A stretch of 62,160 nucleotides of DNA. Source: CAWHOW01 sp050013795. GTDB taxonomy: Bacteria > Bacteroidota > Bacteroidia > Bacteroidales > CG2-30-32-10. The notes under the pieces were generated by a model. The model saw only the letters and a program-made list of their open reading frames with translations, had not been told where the DNA came from and did not search any database. Below are positions 8,123 to 17,016 of the stretch, piece by piece. The stretch is taken from NCBI GenBank assembly GCA_050013795.1, contig JBEKEO010000007.1:1-62160 (forward strand). Direction: 5' to 3'. The position numbers and the translations under genes are program-made. How positions within the stretch are numbered: the stretch's first letter is position 1; every line of letters begins with the position of its first letter.

Positions 8123-10630
8123 CTATGCCACATCAGCCGTTTTCTTTTTATTCCCGCCCAGCAATTCAATGACTAATCCGCCAACCACAACGAGAATTAA
8201 AAGAATATTAAATGTGTAAGAAACCTTTTCGCCGGTGTAATAAACTTTAGGTTCAAATTTCCATTCTATTTTATGAGTGCCGGCAGGAACAACCATTCCG
8301 CGAAGCACATAGTTTGTCCTGAAATAAGGCGCAGGTGTGGAGGCTCCATCAATATATGCATTCCAGCCCTTGTCATAATATATTTCCGAGAAAACAGCCA
8401 GCTGTTCCTTGGAAGTTTTAACGTTATATACAAGGTCGTTTGGGGTATAACTGCTTAACGTAATGGATGAAGATGTATCTTTTCTGTTTTTATAATTAGA
8501 GACCATACTCTCGTAACGCTTATCAATAATGGCTGTCTGAGAAGGGTTAAAGTCTTTCATAGCTTCAATTTCAGCATCGGCATTGGGAACGATCTTGTAA
8601 TGATTAACAAACCATGCATTGCCCAGAGCATATCTGTTTGGCAAAGGAGGCGCCTGTGGATTATAAATAAGATACTTTGTATTCATCATATCCAAAACAG
8701 GTAAATGCTTTAGGGTAATCATTAATGCAGAATCGGGAGATTTGGAGGAAAAGGCAGTTTGTATCAGGCGCAGTTCACCTGCAATGCAGTTTTCAATCAA
8801 TTCCTGGTATCGTTTCATCTTTGCACCATGATAACCCCCAATGGATTTATGGTAATAAGACGTTCTTGCATCATTAAAAGGGTTTTCAAGGTTCAGCACA
8901 CGATAATCCAGTGAATTATCTGAAAGTATGGCTTCATCGCATTTAGTTTTTATAAACTCAGCAGTAAATTTGGTTTTGCTGACAAAATTATCGGCATTCA
9001 GCATGCGTTTGTCAACCGTCCACATATCAACAAGGATAAGAAGGCCTATGCCGATTATCAGGATATTCTTATTTTTGAATTTATTGATGGTATACAGCCA
9101 TAATCCCACGGCAACAAGAGCAATGAGAATCAACGACCTGAAACTGTCTGCCAGAAGCAATCCATGACGGTCGCTTTGAATGGCGCTTACAAGCCAATCA
9201 GGATAACCCGCTGAAGCAAGTTCTTTATCATTGCTGGAGATAAAGTCGAAGAACATGCTTCCGAGGAATCCAAACAACACTATAACACCAAGCGTAATGA
9301 TGCTGCTGTACTTCAAAGCCTTTACTTTTGTTTCCTTAGTAATTTCGCTGCTGAACATATTCTTCAACGCTAATAATCCCAGTAAGGGGATGCAGAACTC
9401 AGCTATCACCATGGTCATGGAAACCGCACGGAATTTATCATAGCCCGGGATGTAGTCGAGGAAAATATTAGTGAACCACATCAAATTCTTTCCCCATGCA
9501 AGCATAATTCCAAGCACAGTGGCAACAAGCAGCCACCATTTATATTTCCCCTTCACAATGAATAATCCTAACACAAACAGGAAGCACAGTATAGCCCCTG
9601 CATATACCGGCCCATATACAAAGTCCTGCGGACCCCAATACAAGGGCAGATGCTTAGTGATCTTTTCAGGATTAGGAACGTTGTTTTGTTGTAGAATCTT
9701 ATAAGTATCAGAACTTTTACCCAGTTCGCCTTCGGAAGAACCGCCAAAGAAATTAGGTATCAGCAGGGTGAATGTTTCCATCTTTCCATAACTGTAATCG
9801 GTAACATACGACCTATCGAGTCCGGTAGTTTTATCTGCTGCATTAGAGCTAAGCTCCGATTTGCTTCTGGTGGATGCTTTTCCATATTCATAGGTTGACC
9901 ACAGATTAGTAAAATTAACCCCTACAGCCAGTATTCCGGCTCCAGCTATGATGACAATTACTTTGAAAAACTCTTTTAATTTCTTCTCTTTGAATTTATT
10001 TATGAATTCAACTATAATAAGGATAAACAGTATCAGCATCAGGTAATAAGTAATCTGTACATGGTTGGCATAAATTTCAAGCGCCAAAGCTAGCGCGGTT
10101 AGTATGCCCCCGCCAATGTATTTCCCCCTGAAACTAAGAATAACGCCTGCAACTACAGGAGCCATGTATCCAATAGCAATAGCCTGCGTATTGTGCCCTA
10201 CAGCGAGAATGATAAAGAAAAACGATGAGAATCCGAACCCTATAGCGCCTATAGTGCTTAATTTTTGGTCGACTTTAAATGCTAAAAGCAAAATGTAAAA
10301 ACCGAGAAAATAAAGAAAAACCATGCCAGACTGCCCGGGCATTCCTAAATGCAAAATATGGTCGAAATATTTTACCATGTTCGAAGAATACATCACCGAT
10401 ATTTGGTAAGCCGGCATTCCACCGAACATACTGTTTGTCCATAAAGCTTCTTTACCCGTTTCGGCCCTGTAATCGGCAATTTCCTTTGAAGCACCCTGGT
10501 ATTGCTGGTTATCGCTTTGGTTTAAATGCTTTCCTTCCATCAGTGGGGAAAAATAAACCATTGTAATAGCTATAAATATTGCTATTGCTACTAAATGAGG
10601 TAAAATCTTTTTAACGTTTAAATCTTTCAT
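8123..10630 (-). CDS. YfhO family polytopic membrane protein
   Basis: The protein is 835 residues with about a dozen hydrophobic helices in its first 560 residues. An extracytoplasmic domain of about 200 residues follows, and a last helix lies near the C-terminus ('TFNILLILVVVGGLVIELLG'). The N-terminal 'YFSPLMEGK' followed by an aromatic/acidic loop, and 'GWNAYIDG' near the end, are typical of YfhO. These are GT-C-like proteins implicated in adding sugars to teichoic or lipoteichoic acids in Firmicutes. The Bacteroidota role is unproven. It lies between DUF4834 and a glycosyltransferase on the same strand, which supports an envelope glycosylation role. Confidence 0.85.
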   Translation of the reverse strand: MKDLNVKKILPHLVAIAIFIAITMVYFSPLMEGKHLNQSDNQQYQGASKEIADYRAETGKEALWTNSMFGGMPAYQISVMYSSNMVKYFDHILHLGMPGQSGMVFLYFLGFYILLLAFKVDQKLSTIGAIGFGFSSFFFIILAVGHNTQAIAIGYMAPVVAGVILSFRGKYIGGGILTALALALEIYANHVQITYYLMLILFILIIVEFINKFKEKKLKEFFKVIVIIAGAGILAVGVNFTNLWSTYEYGKASTRSKSELSSNAADKTTGLDRSYVTDYSYGKMETFTLLIPNFFGGSSEGELGKSSDTYKILQQNNVPNPEKITKHLPLYWGPQDFVYGPVYAGAILCFLFVLGLFIVKGKYKWWLLVATVLGIMLAWGKNLMWFTNIFLDYIPGYDKFRAVSMTMVIAEFCIPLLGLLALKNMFSSEITKETKVKALKYSSIITLGVIVLFGFLGSMFFDFISSNDKELASAGYPDWLVSAIQSDRHGLLLADSFRSLILIALVAVGLWLYTINKFKNKNILIIGIGLLILVDMWTVDKRMLNADNFVSKTKFTAEFIKTKCDEAILSDNSLDYRVLNLENPFNDARTSYYHKSIGGYHGAKMKRYQELIENCIAGELRLIQTAFSSKSPDSALMITLKHLPVLDMMNTKYLIYNPQAPPLPNRYALGNAWFVNHYKIVPNADAEIEAMKDFNPSQTAIIDKRYESMVSNYKNRKDTSSSITLSSYTPNDLVYNVKTSKEQLAVFSEIYYDKGWNAYIDGASTPAPYFRTNYVLRGMVVPAGTHKIEWKFEPKVYYTGEKVSYTFNILLILVVVGGLVIELLGGNKKKTADVA

Positions 10631-10655
10631 GATTGAATGTTTGGATGAAACAAAC

Positions 10656-10907
10656 TTATTTTATTTCTTCGTAATCAACATATTCGCCAACATCGTTAGA
10701 GTGGCTTTTGTTTTTATCAGTGGTAGAATCAATATAAATTTCGCCTTCTTTTGCTTTATACTGTTTATAGCTGGCTTCATTATTCATACCTTGCTGAAAC
10801 CTATTACTGAATTTTTTCATCATTCTTCTCAATACTAAAGGAAGCAGGTATCTGGCAGCAAGATTAAGGAAAATAATTATAAGGATGATAATGAATAAGG
10901 TCTCCAA
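10656..10907 (-). CDS. Small membrane protein, DUF4834 type
   Basis: The 83-residue protein has one N-terminal helix (METLFIIILIIIFLNLAARYLLPLVLRR), then a basic stretch 'RMMKKFSNRFQQ' and an acidic tail ending 'VGEYVDYEEIK'. This layout matches the DUF4834 family found beside YfhO in Bacteroidota. The function is unknown. It starts the DUF4834 / YfhO / glycosyltransferase run with a 25-base gap to the next gene. Confidence 0.7.
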   Translation of the reverse strand: METLFIIILIIIFLNLAARYLLPLVLRRMMKKFSNRFQQGMNNEASYKQYKAKEGEIYIDSTTDKNKSHSNDVGEYVDYEEIK

Positions 10908-11273
10908 AATTGAATAGGTTGAGTTGTTTGCGAAATTATGGCTTTTTCGGATATACGCAAAAAAATGAGTAATACAATTTTAGCACATATATGTTTCCCT
11001 ATTTCACTTTTCCATTCTTTAACAAACGCTTTCAACTTAACCCTATTTCCCGCTTCTATTTTATCAACATACGTCCTACTTGGAATGGATAAAACATTTT
11101 TACTATTGTTTAGATTCTTTTCTAAAGCCAAATTGTCAACACATAATAAATTATAAATCGCAATTCGTACCTCGAAAATCCCCCGTTTCTATTTTTAAGT
11201 TATCATTTGCAGGAACGTAGTATATACATTAAATGCTTGCCAATAATATTTTTAGCGAAGCAAAACAAGTGCA
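10908..11273. other. Gap without a convincing gene
   Basis: Short open frames exist on both strands (72 codons plus, 84 codons minus). Neither shows a recognisable motif, and the minus one would overlap the start of the DUF4834 gene. I see no tRNA, terminator or repeat in this AT-rich stretch. Confidence 0.5.
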
Positions 11274-12242
11274 CTATTTATGAGTGGAAATAAAATTTCC
11301 AAATGCAAATGGACTATTACCAACCTTAATTGTATCTGAAACAGTATTGGAAGTGGTATTTATTACATTTACTGTATTAGCATCCGAATTAGCAACATAT
11401 ACCTTGTTTCCATCGGAACTCACAGATACACCAATAGGAAAAGTGCCAACCTTAATTGTAGCGGAAACAGTATTAGTAGCACTGTTTATTACACTTACTG
11501 TATTAGCCAATTCATTCGTAACATATACCTTACTTCCATCTGGGCTTACAGAAACACCAACAGGATCATCACCAACTGTAATTGAAGCTGAAACACAATT
11601 TGTGGCGCTGTTTATCACACTCACTATACCATTTAATTCATTCGTGACATATATCTTACTTCCATCGGGGCTTATAGATATACCAATAGGAAAAGAACCA
11701 ACTGTAATTGTAGCCGAAACAGTATTGGTAGTGGTATTTATTACACTTACCGTATTAGCATCCCAATTTGCAACATATACCCTACTCCCGTCGGGGCTCA
11801 CAGATATTCCACGAGGTTCTGTGCCAACCGTAATTGTAGTCGAAACAATATTTGCAGCACAGTTTATTATGCTAACTGTATTAGAATATGCATTTGCAAC
11901 ATATACCTTACTCCCATCGGGACTCACTGACACACCATAAGGATGAGAACCAACTGTAATTGTAGCAGAAACAGTATTGGTAACGCCGTTTATTATGCTT
12001 ACTGAATTAGAACTACTATTAGCAACATACACCTTACTCCCATCTGGGCTTACAGATACACTTTTAGGATTAGTACCAACCGGAATTGTAGCCGAAATTG
12101 TATTTGTAGCAATATTAATAACGGATACAGTACCATCGGCTCTATTCGTTATATAAGCAGTTTGTGCATTTACCTGCCTGCCGGACAGGCAGGTGCTCAG
12201 GTTAATAATAGCGAGAATTGAGATGATGTATCTTTTCTTCAT
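11274..12242 (-). CDS. Secreted YVTN beta-propeller repeat protein
   Basis: The 322-residue protein has a signal peptide (MKKRYIISILAIINL...) and then seven near-identical units of about 42 residues. Each reads like 'NTVSVINTTTNTVSATITVG' followed by 'P-x-G-[IV]-S-[IV]-S-P-D-G-S-[KR]-[VI]-Y-V-[AT]-N'. These form the blades of a seven-bladed propeller of the YVTN/surface-layer type. No sorting domain follows the propeller, so it is probably soluble in the periplasm or outside the cell. Binding partners are unknown. The blades are also repeated at DNA level with a period near 126 bases, so blade number could change by recombination. A palindromic repeat sits inside the signal-peptide region. 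Confidence 0.85.
   Translation of the reverse strand: MKKRYIISILAIINLSTCLSGRQVNAQTAYITNRADGTVSVINIATNTISATIPVGTNPKSVSVSPDGSKVYVANSSSNSVSIINGVTNTVSATITVGSHPYGVSVSPDGSKVYVANAYSNTVSIINCAANIVSTTITVGTEPRGISVSPDGSRVYVANWDANTVSVINTTTNTVSATITVGSFPIGISISPDGSKIYVTNELNGIVSVINSATNCVSASITVGDDPVGVSVSPDGSKVYVTNELANTVSVINSATNTVSATIKVGTFPIGVSVSSDGNKVYVANSDANTVNVINTTSNTVSDTIKVGNSPFAFGNFISTHK
12172..12194. repeat. CCTGCCTG-type palindrome inside a coding region
   Basis: The arms ACCTGCCTG and CAGGCAGGT are perfect 9-base complements around a 5-base loop CCGGA. On the coding strand it encodes about TCLSGRQV between the hydrophobic core of the signal peptide and the mature protein of the propeller gene, without breaking the frame. 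Palindromes of this kind are scattered in many environmental Bacteroidota (from memory, not searched). Confidence 0.75.
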
Positions 12243-12477
12243 AACAATTGTTTTAGTGATACCGTTAAGAGGCCTCTGTTTATAATTTAAAGCAAATATA
12301 AGCTATATAATTGCATAAACACGTAAGTTGCAAGCATAACAATTCAACTTGGAAGTATAGAAGTTATAGTCGCACTTATAATAGTATGAGTTTGGCGTAT
12401 ATACAAATGAACAGTGGTATAATAGAACATCTTCCTGCCTGTTGATACGCATGGCTTCAGGTGCTTCAAGCCAATAA

Positions 12478-13089
12478 CTATTTACTAAATTCTTCGTACT
12501 CCTTATTGGTTTTTTCAATAAAATCCAGGATTTCTTCTTTACCCGCTTTGGTTTCGGCTGAAGTCATGATAAAATTTGGCAATTCTTCCCAGAAATCCTT
12601 CAGTATGGTTTTATAATGCTCAATGTTTTGCGAAATTTCACTATGGTTTAGCTTATCGGTCTTGGTAAAAACAATAATAAAAGGAAGTTCTTTTTCGCCC
12701 ATCCACTCCATAAAATCAATGTCGTTCTGCTGTGGCACTAGTCTCGAATCAACAAGAACAAATGTGTTAAGCAGGTTTTGTCGTTTATGCAAATAACCCC
12801 TCGATACTTTATCCCACTTACTGCGGTTATCTTTTGATGCTTTTGCATAACCATATCCCGGCAAATCGGCAATATACCAGCTTTCGTTAATAATAAAATG
12901 ATTTATCATTTGTGTCTTCCCTGGTGTTGACGATGTTTTAGCTAGGTTCTTTTTGTCGACAATCATATTGATAAGCGACGATTTTCCAACGTTTGACCTG
13001 CCTATAAAAGCATATTCGGGCAAGGATGTCCTGGGGCATTTTTCATTGCTTACACTGCTTAAAACAAATTCTGCGGTTTTTATTTGCAT
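12478..13089 (-). CDS. engB: Ribosome-biogenesis GTPase EngB (YihA/YsxC)
   Basis: This essential small GTPase helps assemble the large ribosomal subunit. The 203 residues carry the full TRAFAC set: GRSNVGKSSLIN (G1), 'SSTPGKTQMINHF' (G2), ADLPGYGYA (G3), FTKTDKL (G4) and MTSAETKAG (G5). ATG is the start. It lies 37 bases after the putative N-acyltransferase gene on the same strand, so it may be the last gene of that unit. A 71-codon frame that overlaps its end is not believable as a gene. Confidence 0.96.
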   Translation of the reverse strand: MQIKTAEFVLSSVSNEKCPRTSLPEYAFIGRSNVGKSSLINMIVDKKNLAKTSSTPGKTQMINHFIINESWYIADLPGYGYAKASKDNRSKWDKVSRGYLHKRQNLLNTFVLVDSRLVPQQNDIDFMEWMGEKELPFIIVFTKTDKLNHSEISQNIEHYKTILKDFWEELPNFIMTSAETKAGKEEILDFIEKTNKEYEEFSK

Positions 13090-13126
13090 AATAGAAATAC
13101 TTCTTATGAAATGATTATACTGTTTA

Positions 13127-14059
13127 TTAATTTTTTTTATATGTATGTAAATGACGGTCTTTTTTCATATCGTAAATATCACTGATGGTAACAAGAATAC
13201 CCGTTTCCTCTACATCGCCGAACGTATCATTAAGGGCTGTCCCGAATGTAAGCATGGAAGGCGAAAGATTCATGTAAGCATTAACCAGAGGCGGTATAGT
13301 TTCATTCAATCTTCTTACATTTTGAGATAAAATTTTATAATCTTCCTGATAAGAATTACCAGTAAAAATAGCCATCAGGTCGCGAATGTCGGTTTGAATT
13401 CCCCTTGGAAACTTGGGCGTTACAAGGTTTTCCATGTCGGGGAAATATTTATGAAGAAAGTATAATATAAGGTCTCTTGCTTCCTGGTTAAAGTTAAGAT
13501 ACATGGTTACTTTTCCGAAGAAATAACGGATATCAGGATTGTCGATAGCTATAGCGCCTAAACCATCCCATATATTATCCAAAGCATATAAACCCTTGCG
13601 TGGATCGTTCATGGGCTGATAATGTGGCTGGACAAATGAGCGCCCTAACTCAATAGTATAAGGCATGTAATATTTTTCGAAGATATCGGAATATTTAAAA
13701 AGATGTGCTGTTGCCAGCATGTATTCTCCATTTTCATCTTTTACGGCATCGCCACAACGGATAAAGCGGTAACCACCCACAATTTCACGCTCTTTAGGAT
13801 CCCAAACAATTAATTGCTTATAGGGCGCGGAACTGAAATCATATTCATCTATATCAATATCTTCGCCTGTGCCCCCTCCAGCTCTGCGAAAGGTAATCTC
13901 GCGCAAGCGTCCTATCTCTCTGATAACATTAGGCGAATTGCTATTGGTTACAATATAAATTTCGTTACTTTTATGATTTGTGTAACGAATAAACTTATCC
14001 TCCGTCAACTCCTGTTCAAGAAGCTTTTTATCAACCGATGGAATTATTTCCTTCATCAT
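13127..14059 (-). CDS. glsB: N-acyltransferase, GNAT-like (glycine-lipid GlsB candidate)
   Basis: The 310-residue protein resembles the OlsB-type acyltransferases that put a 3-hydroxy fatty acid on the amino group of an amino acid. Typical features are 'REIGRLREITFRRAGGGTGEDIDIDEYD', 'LIVWDPKEREIVGGYRFIRC' and 'TIELGRSFVQPHYQ'. In Bacteroides the pair GlsB (N-acylation) and GlsA (O-acylation) makes glycine lipids, and here the partner lies directly upstream with 12 bases between them. That gene pairing is my main reason for the name. The amino acid used (glycine, ornithine, or a serine-glycine head) cannot be read from the sequence. Confidence 0.75.
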   Translation of the reverse strand: MMKEIIPSVDKKLLEQELTEDKFIRYTNHKSNEIYIVTNSNSPNVIREIGRLREITFRRAGGGTGEDIDIDEYDFSSAPYKQLIVWDPKEREIVGGYRFIRCGDAVKDENGEYMLATAHLFKYSDIFEKYYMPYTIELGRSFVQPHYQPMNDPRKGLYALDNIWDGLGAIAIDNPDIRYFFGKVTMYLNFNQEARDLILYFLHKYFPDMENLVTPKFPRGIQTDIRDLMAIFTGNSYQEDYKILSQNVRRLNETIPPLVNAYMNLSPSMLTFGTALNDTFGDVEETGILVTISDIYDMKKDRHLHTYKKN

Positions 14060-14071
14060 TTATTATTAGTC

Positions 14072-14929
14072 TCACTTGGTTAAATTGTATGAAAATTCTT
14101 TATTCTTGTCTTTTCTTAATTCATAAATATGTTGCTTCATCAGTTTGGCCCATTCATTAACTTTGAACCTGTTGTCAAAGGTTTTGAATGAAACGGGTTT
14201 CCCGAAGGTAATGTTTACATCTTTATTCTTCTGGTTGAACATTTCATCGACCAGGTAAAGCATTTCAATATTCGCTTTTATGCCCAATCGTTTTCTCCAG
14301 TTTGCTAAGTTATAAAAAAAATTCGAATTACTTCCATCTATATGAACAGGAATAATATCTCTTTCGAACTGTATCGCCTTTTTAATAAATGTATTTTTCC
14401 ATTCCAAGTCTAGTATTTTACCTTTTTGTTTTCGCGAACAAAGTCCTGCAGGAAAATAAAGTACTATAACGTCTGAAGCAAATGTATCATCGAGAAGGGT
14501 CTTGTTATCGATATTTTTACCATGCTTATTAATAGGAATAAACAGCACTTTGAGATTTCTTAAATAAAGTAACAGATCGTTTACGGGAAAAACAATATCA
14601 CGCCTTCCTGCTTTTCCCACCACCAGCATTAATGCCATTCCGTCTAACCCACCAAGTGGATGATTTGAAGCAATGATATACCTGCCAGTTGCCGGAATAT
14701 TTTCAGGATTAATAACATTGATATTTGCGCCCATTTCATTCAGGATACATTCAACAAAATCTATCCCTTCCTTATCCTTATATTTTTCAAGCGCTCCATT
14801 TACCTGATCCTGGTGAATAACCTTTTTTATGTATTTAAGAATAAAACCCGGTATCAGTTTGAGCAATTTTGGATTTTTGCTATTAATAATCTCTTCCAGA
14901 TCAATCTTATCTGCTTTTATCTCTGACAT
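14072..14929 (-). CDS. glsA: O-acyltransferase, PlsC/hemolysin-like (GlsA candidate)
   Basis: This 285-residue protein belongs to the lysophospholipid acyltransferase superfamily. The catalytic block is SNHPLGGLDG, with His90 and Asp96. That is one residue longer than the classic H-x4-D motif and is the form I associate with the Bacteroidota hemolysin-like branch. A second block, 'VLYFPAGLCSRKQKG', stands where the acceptor-binding E/P-G-T motif is found. With the next gene it would complete a diacylated amino-acid lipid of the outer membrane. It starts the run glsA-glsB-engB. Confidence 0.75.
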   Translation of the reverse strand: MSEIKADKIDLEEIINSKNPKLLKLIPGFILKYIKKVIHQDQVNGALEKYKDKEGIDFVECILNEMGANINVINPENIPATGRYIIASNHPLGGLDGMALMLVVGKAGRRDIVFPVNDLLLYLRNLKVLFIPINKHGKNIDNKTLLDDTFASDVIVLYFPAGLCSRKQKGKILDLEWKNTFIKKAIQFERDIIPVHIDGSNSNFFYNLANWRKRLGIKANIEMLYLVDEMFNQKNKDVNITFGKPVSFKTFDNRFKVNEWAKLMKQHIYELRKDKNKEFSYNLTK

Positions 14930-15124
14930 TTATTATTTGATTTATTAAACATGGGCATCACACACAAAAATACTGATTCTTTAAATATCCTATGCTCTAA
15001 AACTTAAATATTCCATATCAATGTATTTAACCCATAAGATTTCGACACAAATATTAAAATTCAGGATTTTGATATAGCCGTAAATGACAGAAAAACAGTT
15101 TTTTAAAAAAACGATTGTCAAAAA

Positions 15125-15189
15125 GTGGAAAAAGTTATCAACAAAGTGGTAAATTGTGGTAAATTGTGGTAGAAAATTGTATACTTTTA
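15125..15189 (+). promoter_or_regulatory. Probable MraZ operator and promoter of the dcw cluster
   Basis: GTGG occurs at 15125, 15146, 15156 and 15166. The last three are direct repeats of GTGGTA/G spaced by exactly 10 bases, and the first sits two turns further upstream. MraZ is known to bind direct GTGG/TGGG-type repeats with about one helical-turn spacing upstream of its own gene. A near-consensus -7 box TACTTTTA follows at 15182-15189, so bound MraZ would cover the promoter. Confidence 0.65.
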
Positions 15190-15213
15190 CAGCTCTAAAT
15201 CAATTCGTATAAA

Positions 15214-15690
15214 ATGATAAACCTGATAGGGGAATATGAATGCAAAATAGACGCTAAAGGGCGCTTTATGCTTCCTGCAGGTCTTAAAAAGCAGCTCCCT
15301 CCTGAAGCTCAGGACAAATTTGTCGTTAACCGTGGCTTTGAAAATTGCCTAGTTCTCTATCCCCAGAATGTTTGGAAAGTAATTAGCGATGAAGTTAATC
15401 AGCTGAATCTTTATAACAAGAAAAACCGTGATTTTGTAAGGTATTTCTACCGTGGAGCATCAGAATTAATGCTCGATTCTGTGAACAGGCTCCTTTTGCC
15501 AAAACAACTTACCGAATATGCAGGCATAGATAAAGAAATTGTGCTTTTTGCATTTTCTAACAGGGTTGAGATTTGGTCGAAGGCAGCTTACACAAGGCTT
15601 CAGACAAATGAGCCTGAAGACTTTTCAACACTGGCTGAAGAAGTAATGGCTAAGAAGGATAAAGGGGAAAAGAAAGATGATGTATCATGA
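15214..15690 (+). CDS. mraZ: Transcriptional regulator MraZ
   Basis: MraZ is a ring-forming regulator of the division and cell-wall cluster with two AbrB-like SpoVT domains. The 158 residues start 'MINLIGEYECKIDAKGRFMLPAGLK', the typical first repeat. The second repeat, 'ELMLDSVNRLLLPKQLTEYAGI', follows at about residue 83. It ends in a Lys-rich tail and overlaps the start of rsmH by 14 bases. The GTGG repeats just upstream fit autoregulation. Confidence 0.95.
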   Translation: MINLIGEYECKIDAKGRFMLPAGLKKQLPPEAQDKFVVNRGFENCLVLYPQNVWKVISDEVNQLNLYNKKNRDFVRYFYRGASELMLDSVNRLLLPKQLTEYAGIDKEIVLFAFSNRVEIWSKAAYTRLQTNEPEDFSTLAEEVMAKKDKGEKKDDVS

Positions 15691-16573
15691 ACCTGTACTT
15701 CTTCAAAAAAGCATTGATGGGCTGAATATAAATCCTGATGGGGTTTATGTGGATGTTACATACGGAGGCGGCGGACATTCAAAAGAAATATTAAACAGAT
15801 TAAAAGGCGGGAAATTAATAGCATTTGATCAGGATGAAGACGCGTTGCATAATGTTATTGATGATGAGAGATTAATTCTGGTTAATGCGAATTTCAGGTT
15901 TATAAAGAATTTTCTGATGTTTTATAAAGTTCTTCCTGTTGATGGCATACTGGCAGATTTAGGAATATCCTCCCATCAGATAGATGATACCGACCGAGGC
16001 TTATCTACCCGCTTCAATTCGGAGCTTGACTTAAGGATGGACAGAAAAAGCGGCCAGAGTGCAAAAGAAGTGCTGGCATCATACACTGAAGAAGAATTAA
16101 AAAAAATGTTCTTTGAATTTGGCGAGATGAACAATGCTAAAAGCCTGGCTAAAGCAATTGTAATGGAAAGAGAGAATAACGAAATCGTTATGGTTAATGA
16201 TATAAAAAAGGTTCTGGAAAGGTTCGCTGAAAGAGGCAGGGAAAACAAATTCTATGCTAAAGTATTCCAGGCTTTACGCATAGAAATAAACCACGAAATC
16301 GAAGCACTTGATGAGTTCTTGAAGCAAAGCATTGAAGTATTAAAACAGGGAGGCAGGTTGGTAGTAATATCATATCATTCATTGGAGGACAGACTTGTAA
16401 AGAATTATATGAAATCAGGAAATGCCGAAGGAAATATTGAAAAAGACTTTTATGGTCATGAAAAGGTTCCTTATAAAATGATTACAAGAAAACCGGTTGT
16501 TCCAAGTGAAGAAGAAATTGAAATAAATAAACGTGCAAGAAGCGCAAAACTAAGAATAGCAATTAAAAATTAA
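15677..16573 (+). CDS. rsmH: 16S rRNA (cytosine-1402-N4)-methyltransferase
   Basis: RsmH (MraW) methylates N4 of C1402 in the ribosomal P site using SAM. The 298-residue protein shows 'MYHEPVLLQKSIDGL', the SAM-binding 'YVDVTYGGGGHSKEIL', 'VDGILADLGISSHQIDD', 'FSELDLRMD'-like and 'VFQALRIEINHE', and the late 'VISYHSLEDRLVKNY'. It overlaps mraZ at its start. Its stop TAA shares a base with the ftsL start (TAATG), so translation is coupled. Confidence 0.97.
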   Translation: MMYHEPVLLQKSIDGLNINPDGVYVDVTYGGGGHSKEILNRLKGGKLIAFDQDEDALHNVIDDERLILVNANFRFIKNFLMFYKVLPVDGILADLGISSHQIDDTDRGLSTRFNSELDLRMDRKSGQSAKEVLASYTEEELKKMFFEFGEMNNAKSLAKAIVMERENNEIVMVNDIKKVLERFAERGRENKFYAKVFQALRIEINHEIEALDEFLKQSIEVLKQGGRLVVISYHSLEDRLVKNYMKSGNAEGNIEKDFYGHEKVPYKMITRKPVVPSEEEIEINKRARSAKLRIAIKN

Positions 16574-17013
16574 TGGGCAGCAATTCTTACAAAGAATCCG
16601 ATGTTGTAGAACAACCTGAAGTTGTCAAGGAAGAGCCTCCAAAGAAAAAGAAGAAGAGGAAGCAAAATCCGATTTTAAAGGGGTTGCAAAGTGTGATGGA
16701 TGGAACTATTCTGACCAAGGATACAGCCATCAAAAGCTTGCCTTTTGTATTTTTTCTTGCCTTTATAGCAATACTGTACATAGCAAATTCATACTACGCC
16801 GAAAAGAAGATCATCCAGATTGAGAAAATAAAAAAAGAACTGAAAGAATTAAGATCTGAAAGCATTGAAAACAAATCGAAATTAATGTTATGCAGCAGGC
16901 AGTCGGAAGTATTTAAAAGAATTGCACCTTTTGGATTAAAAGAGTCCGTTGTGCCACCACATAAAATTATTGCAATTAATGACACTTCTAAAAAGGTGAT
17001 GAATAAAAATTAA
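16573..17013 (+). CDS. ftsL: FtsL-like cell division protein
   Basis: This 146-residue bitopic protein has a basic, Lys-rich cytoplasmic N-terminus (KKKKKRKQNPILKG), one membrane helix at about residues 57-74 ('LPFVFFLAFIAILYIANSYY'), and an extracytoplasmic helix likely to form a coiled coil ('IQIEKIKKELKELRSESIENKSKL'). It matches the FtsL-like proteins that follow rsmH in Bacteroidota. FtsL acts with FtsB/FtsQ to switch on FtsWI. The assignment rests on topology and position more than on sequence identity. Confidence 0.85.
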   Translation: MGSNSYKESDVVEQPEVVKEEPPKKKKKRKQNPILKGLQSVMDGTILTKDTAIKSLPFVFFLAFIAILYIANSYYAEKKIIQIEKIKKELKELRSESIENKSKLMLCSRQSEVFKRIAPFGLKESVVPPHKIIAINDTSKKVMNKN

Positions 17014-17016
17014 TTC

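Noticed and set aside
10877..11131. 84-codon minus-strand frame upstream of the DUF4834 gene
   Set aside because: It overlaps the start of DUF4834 and has no recognisable motif. The plus-strand frame in the same place is equally long, as expected by chance.
11284..11940. 218-codon plus-strand frame opposite the propeller gene
   Set aside because: It is an antisense shadow. Its regular Val/Thr/Leu pattern mirrors the propeller repeats on the other strand.
12303..12518. 71-codon minus-strand frame overlapping the end of engB
   Set aside because: It overlaps engB by 41 bases in another frame, has a mixed Tyr/Cys/Asn composition like translated AT-rich DNA, and shows no motif or signal.
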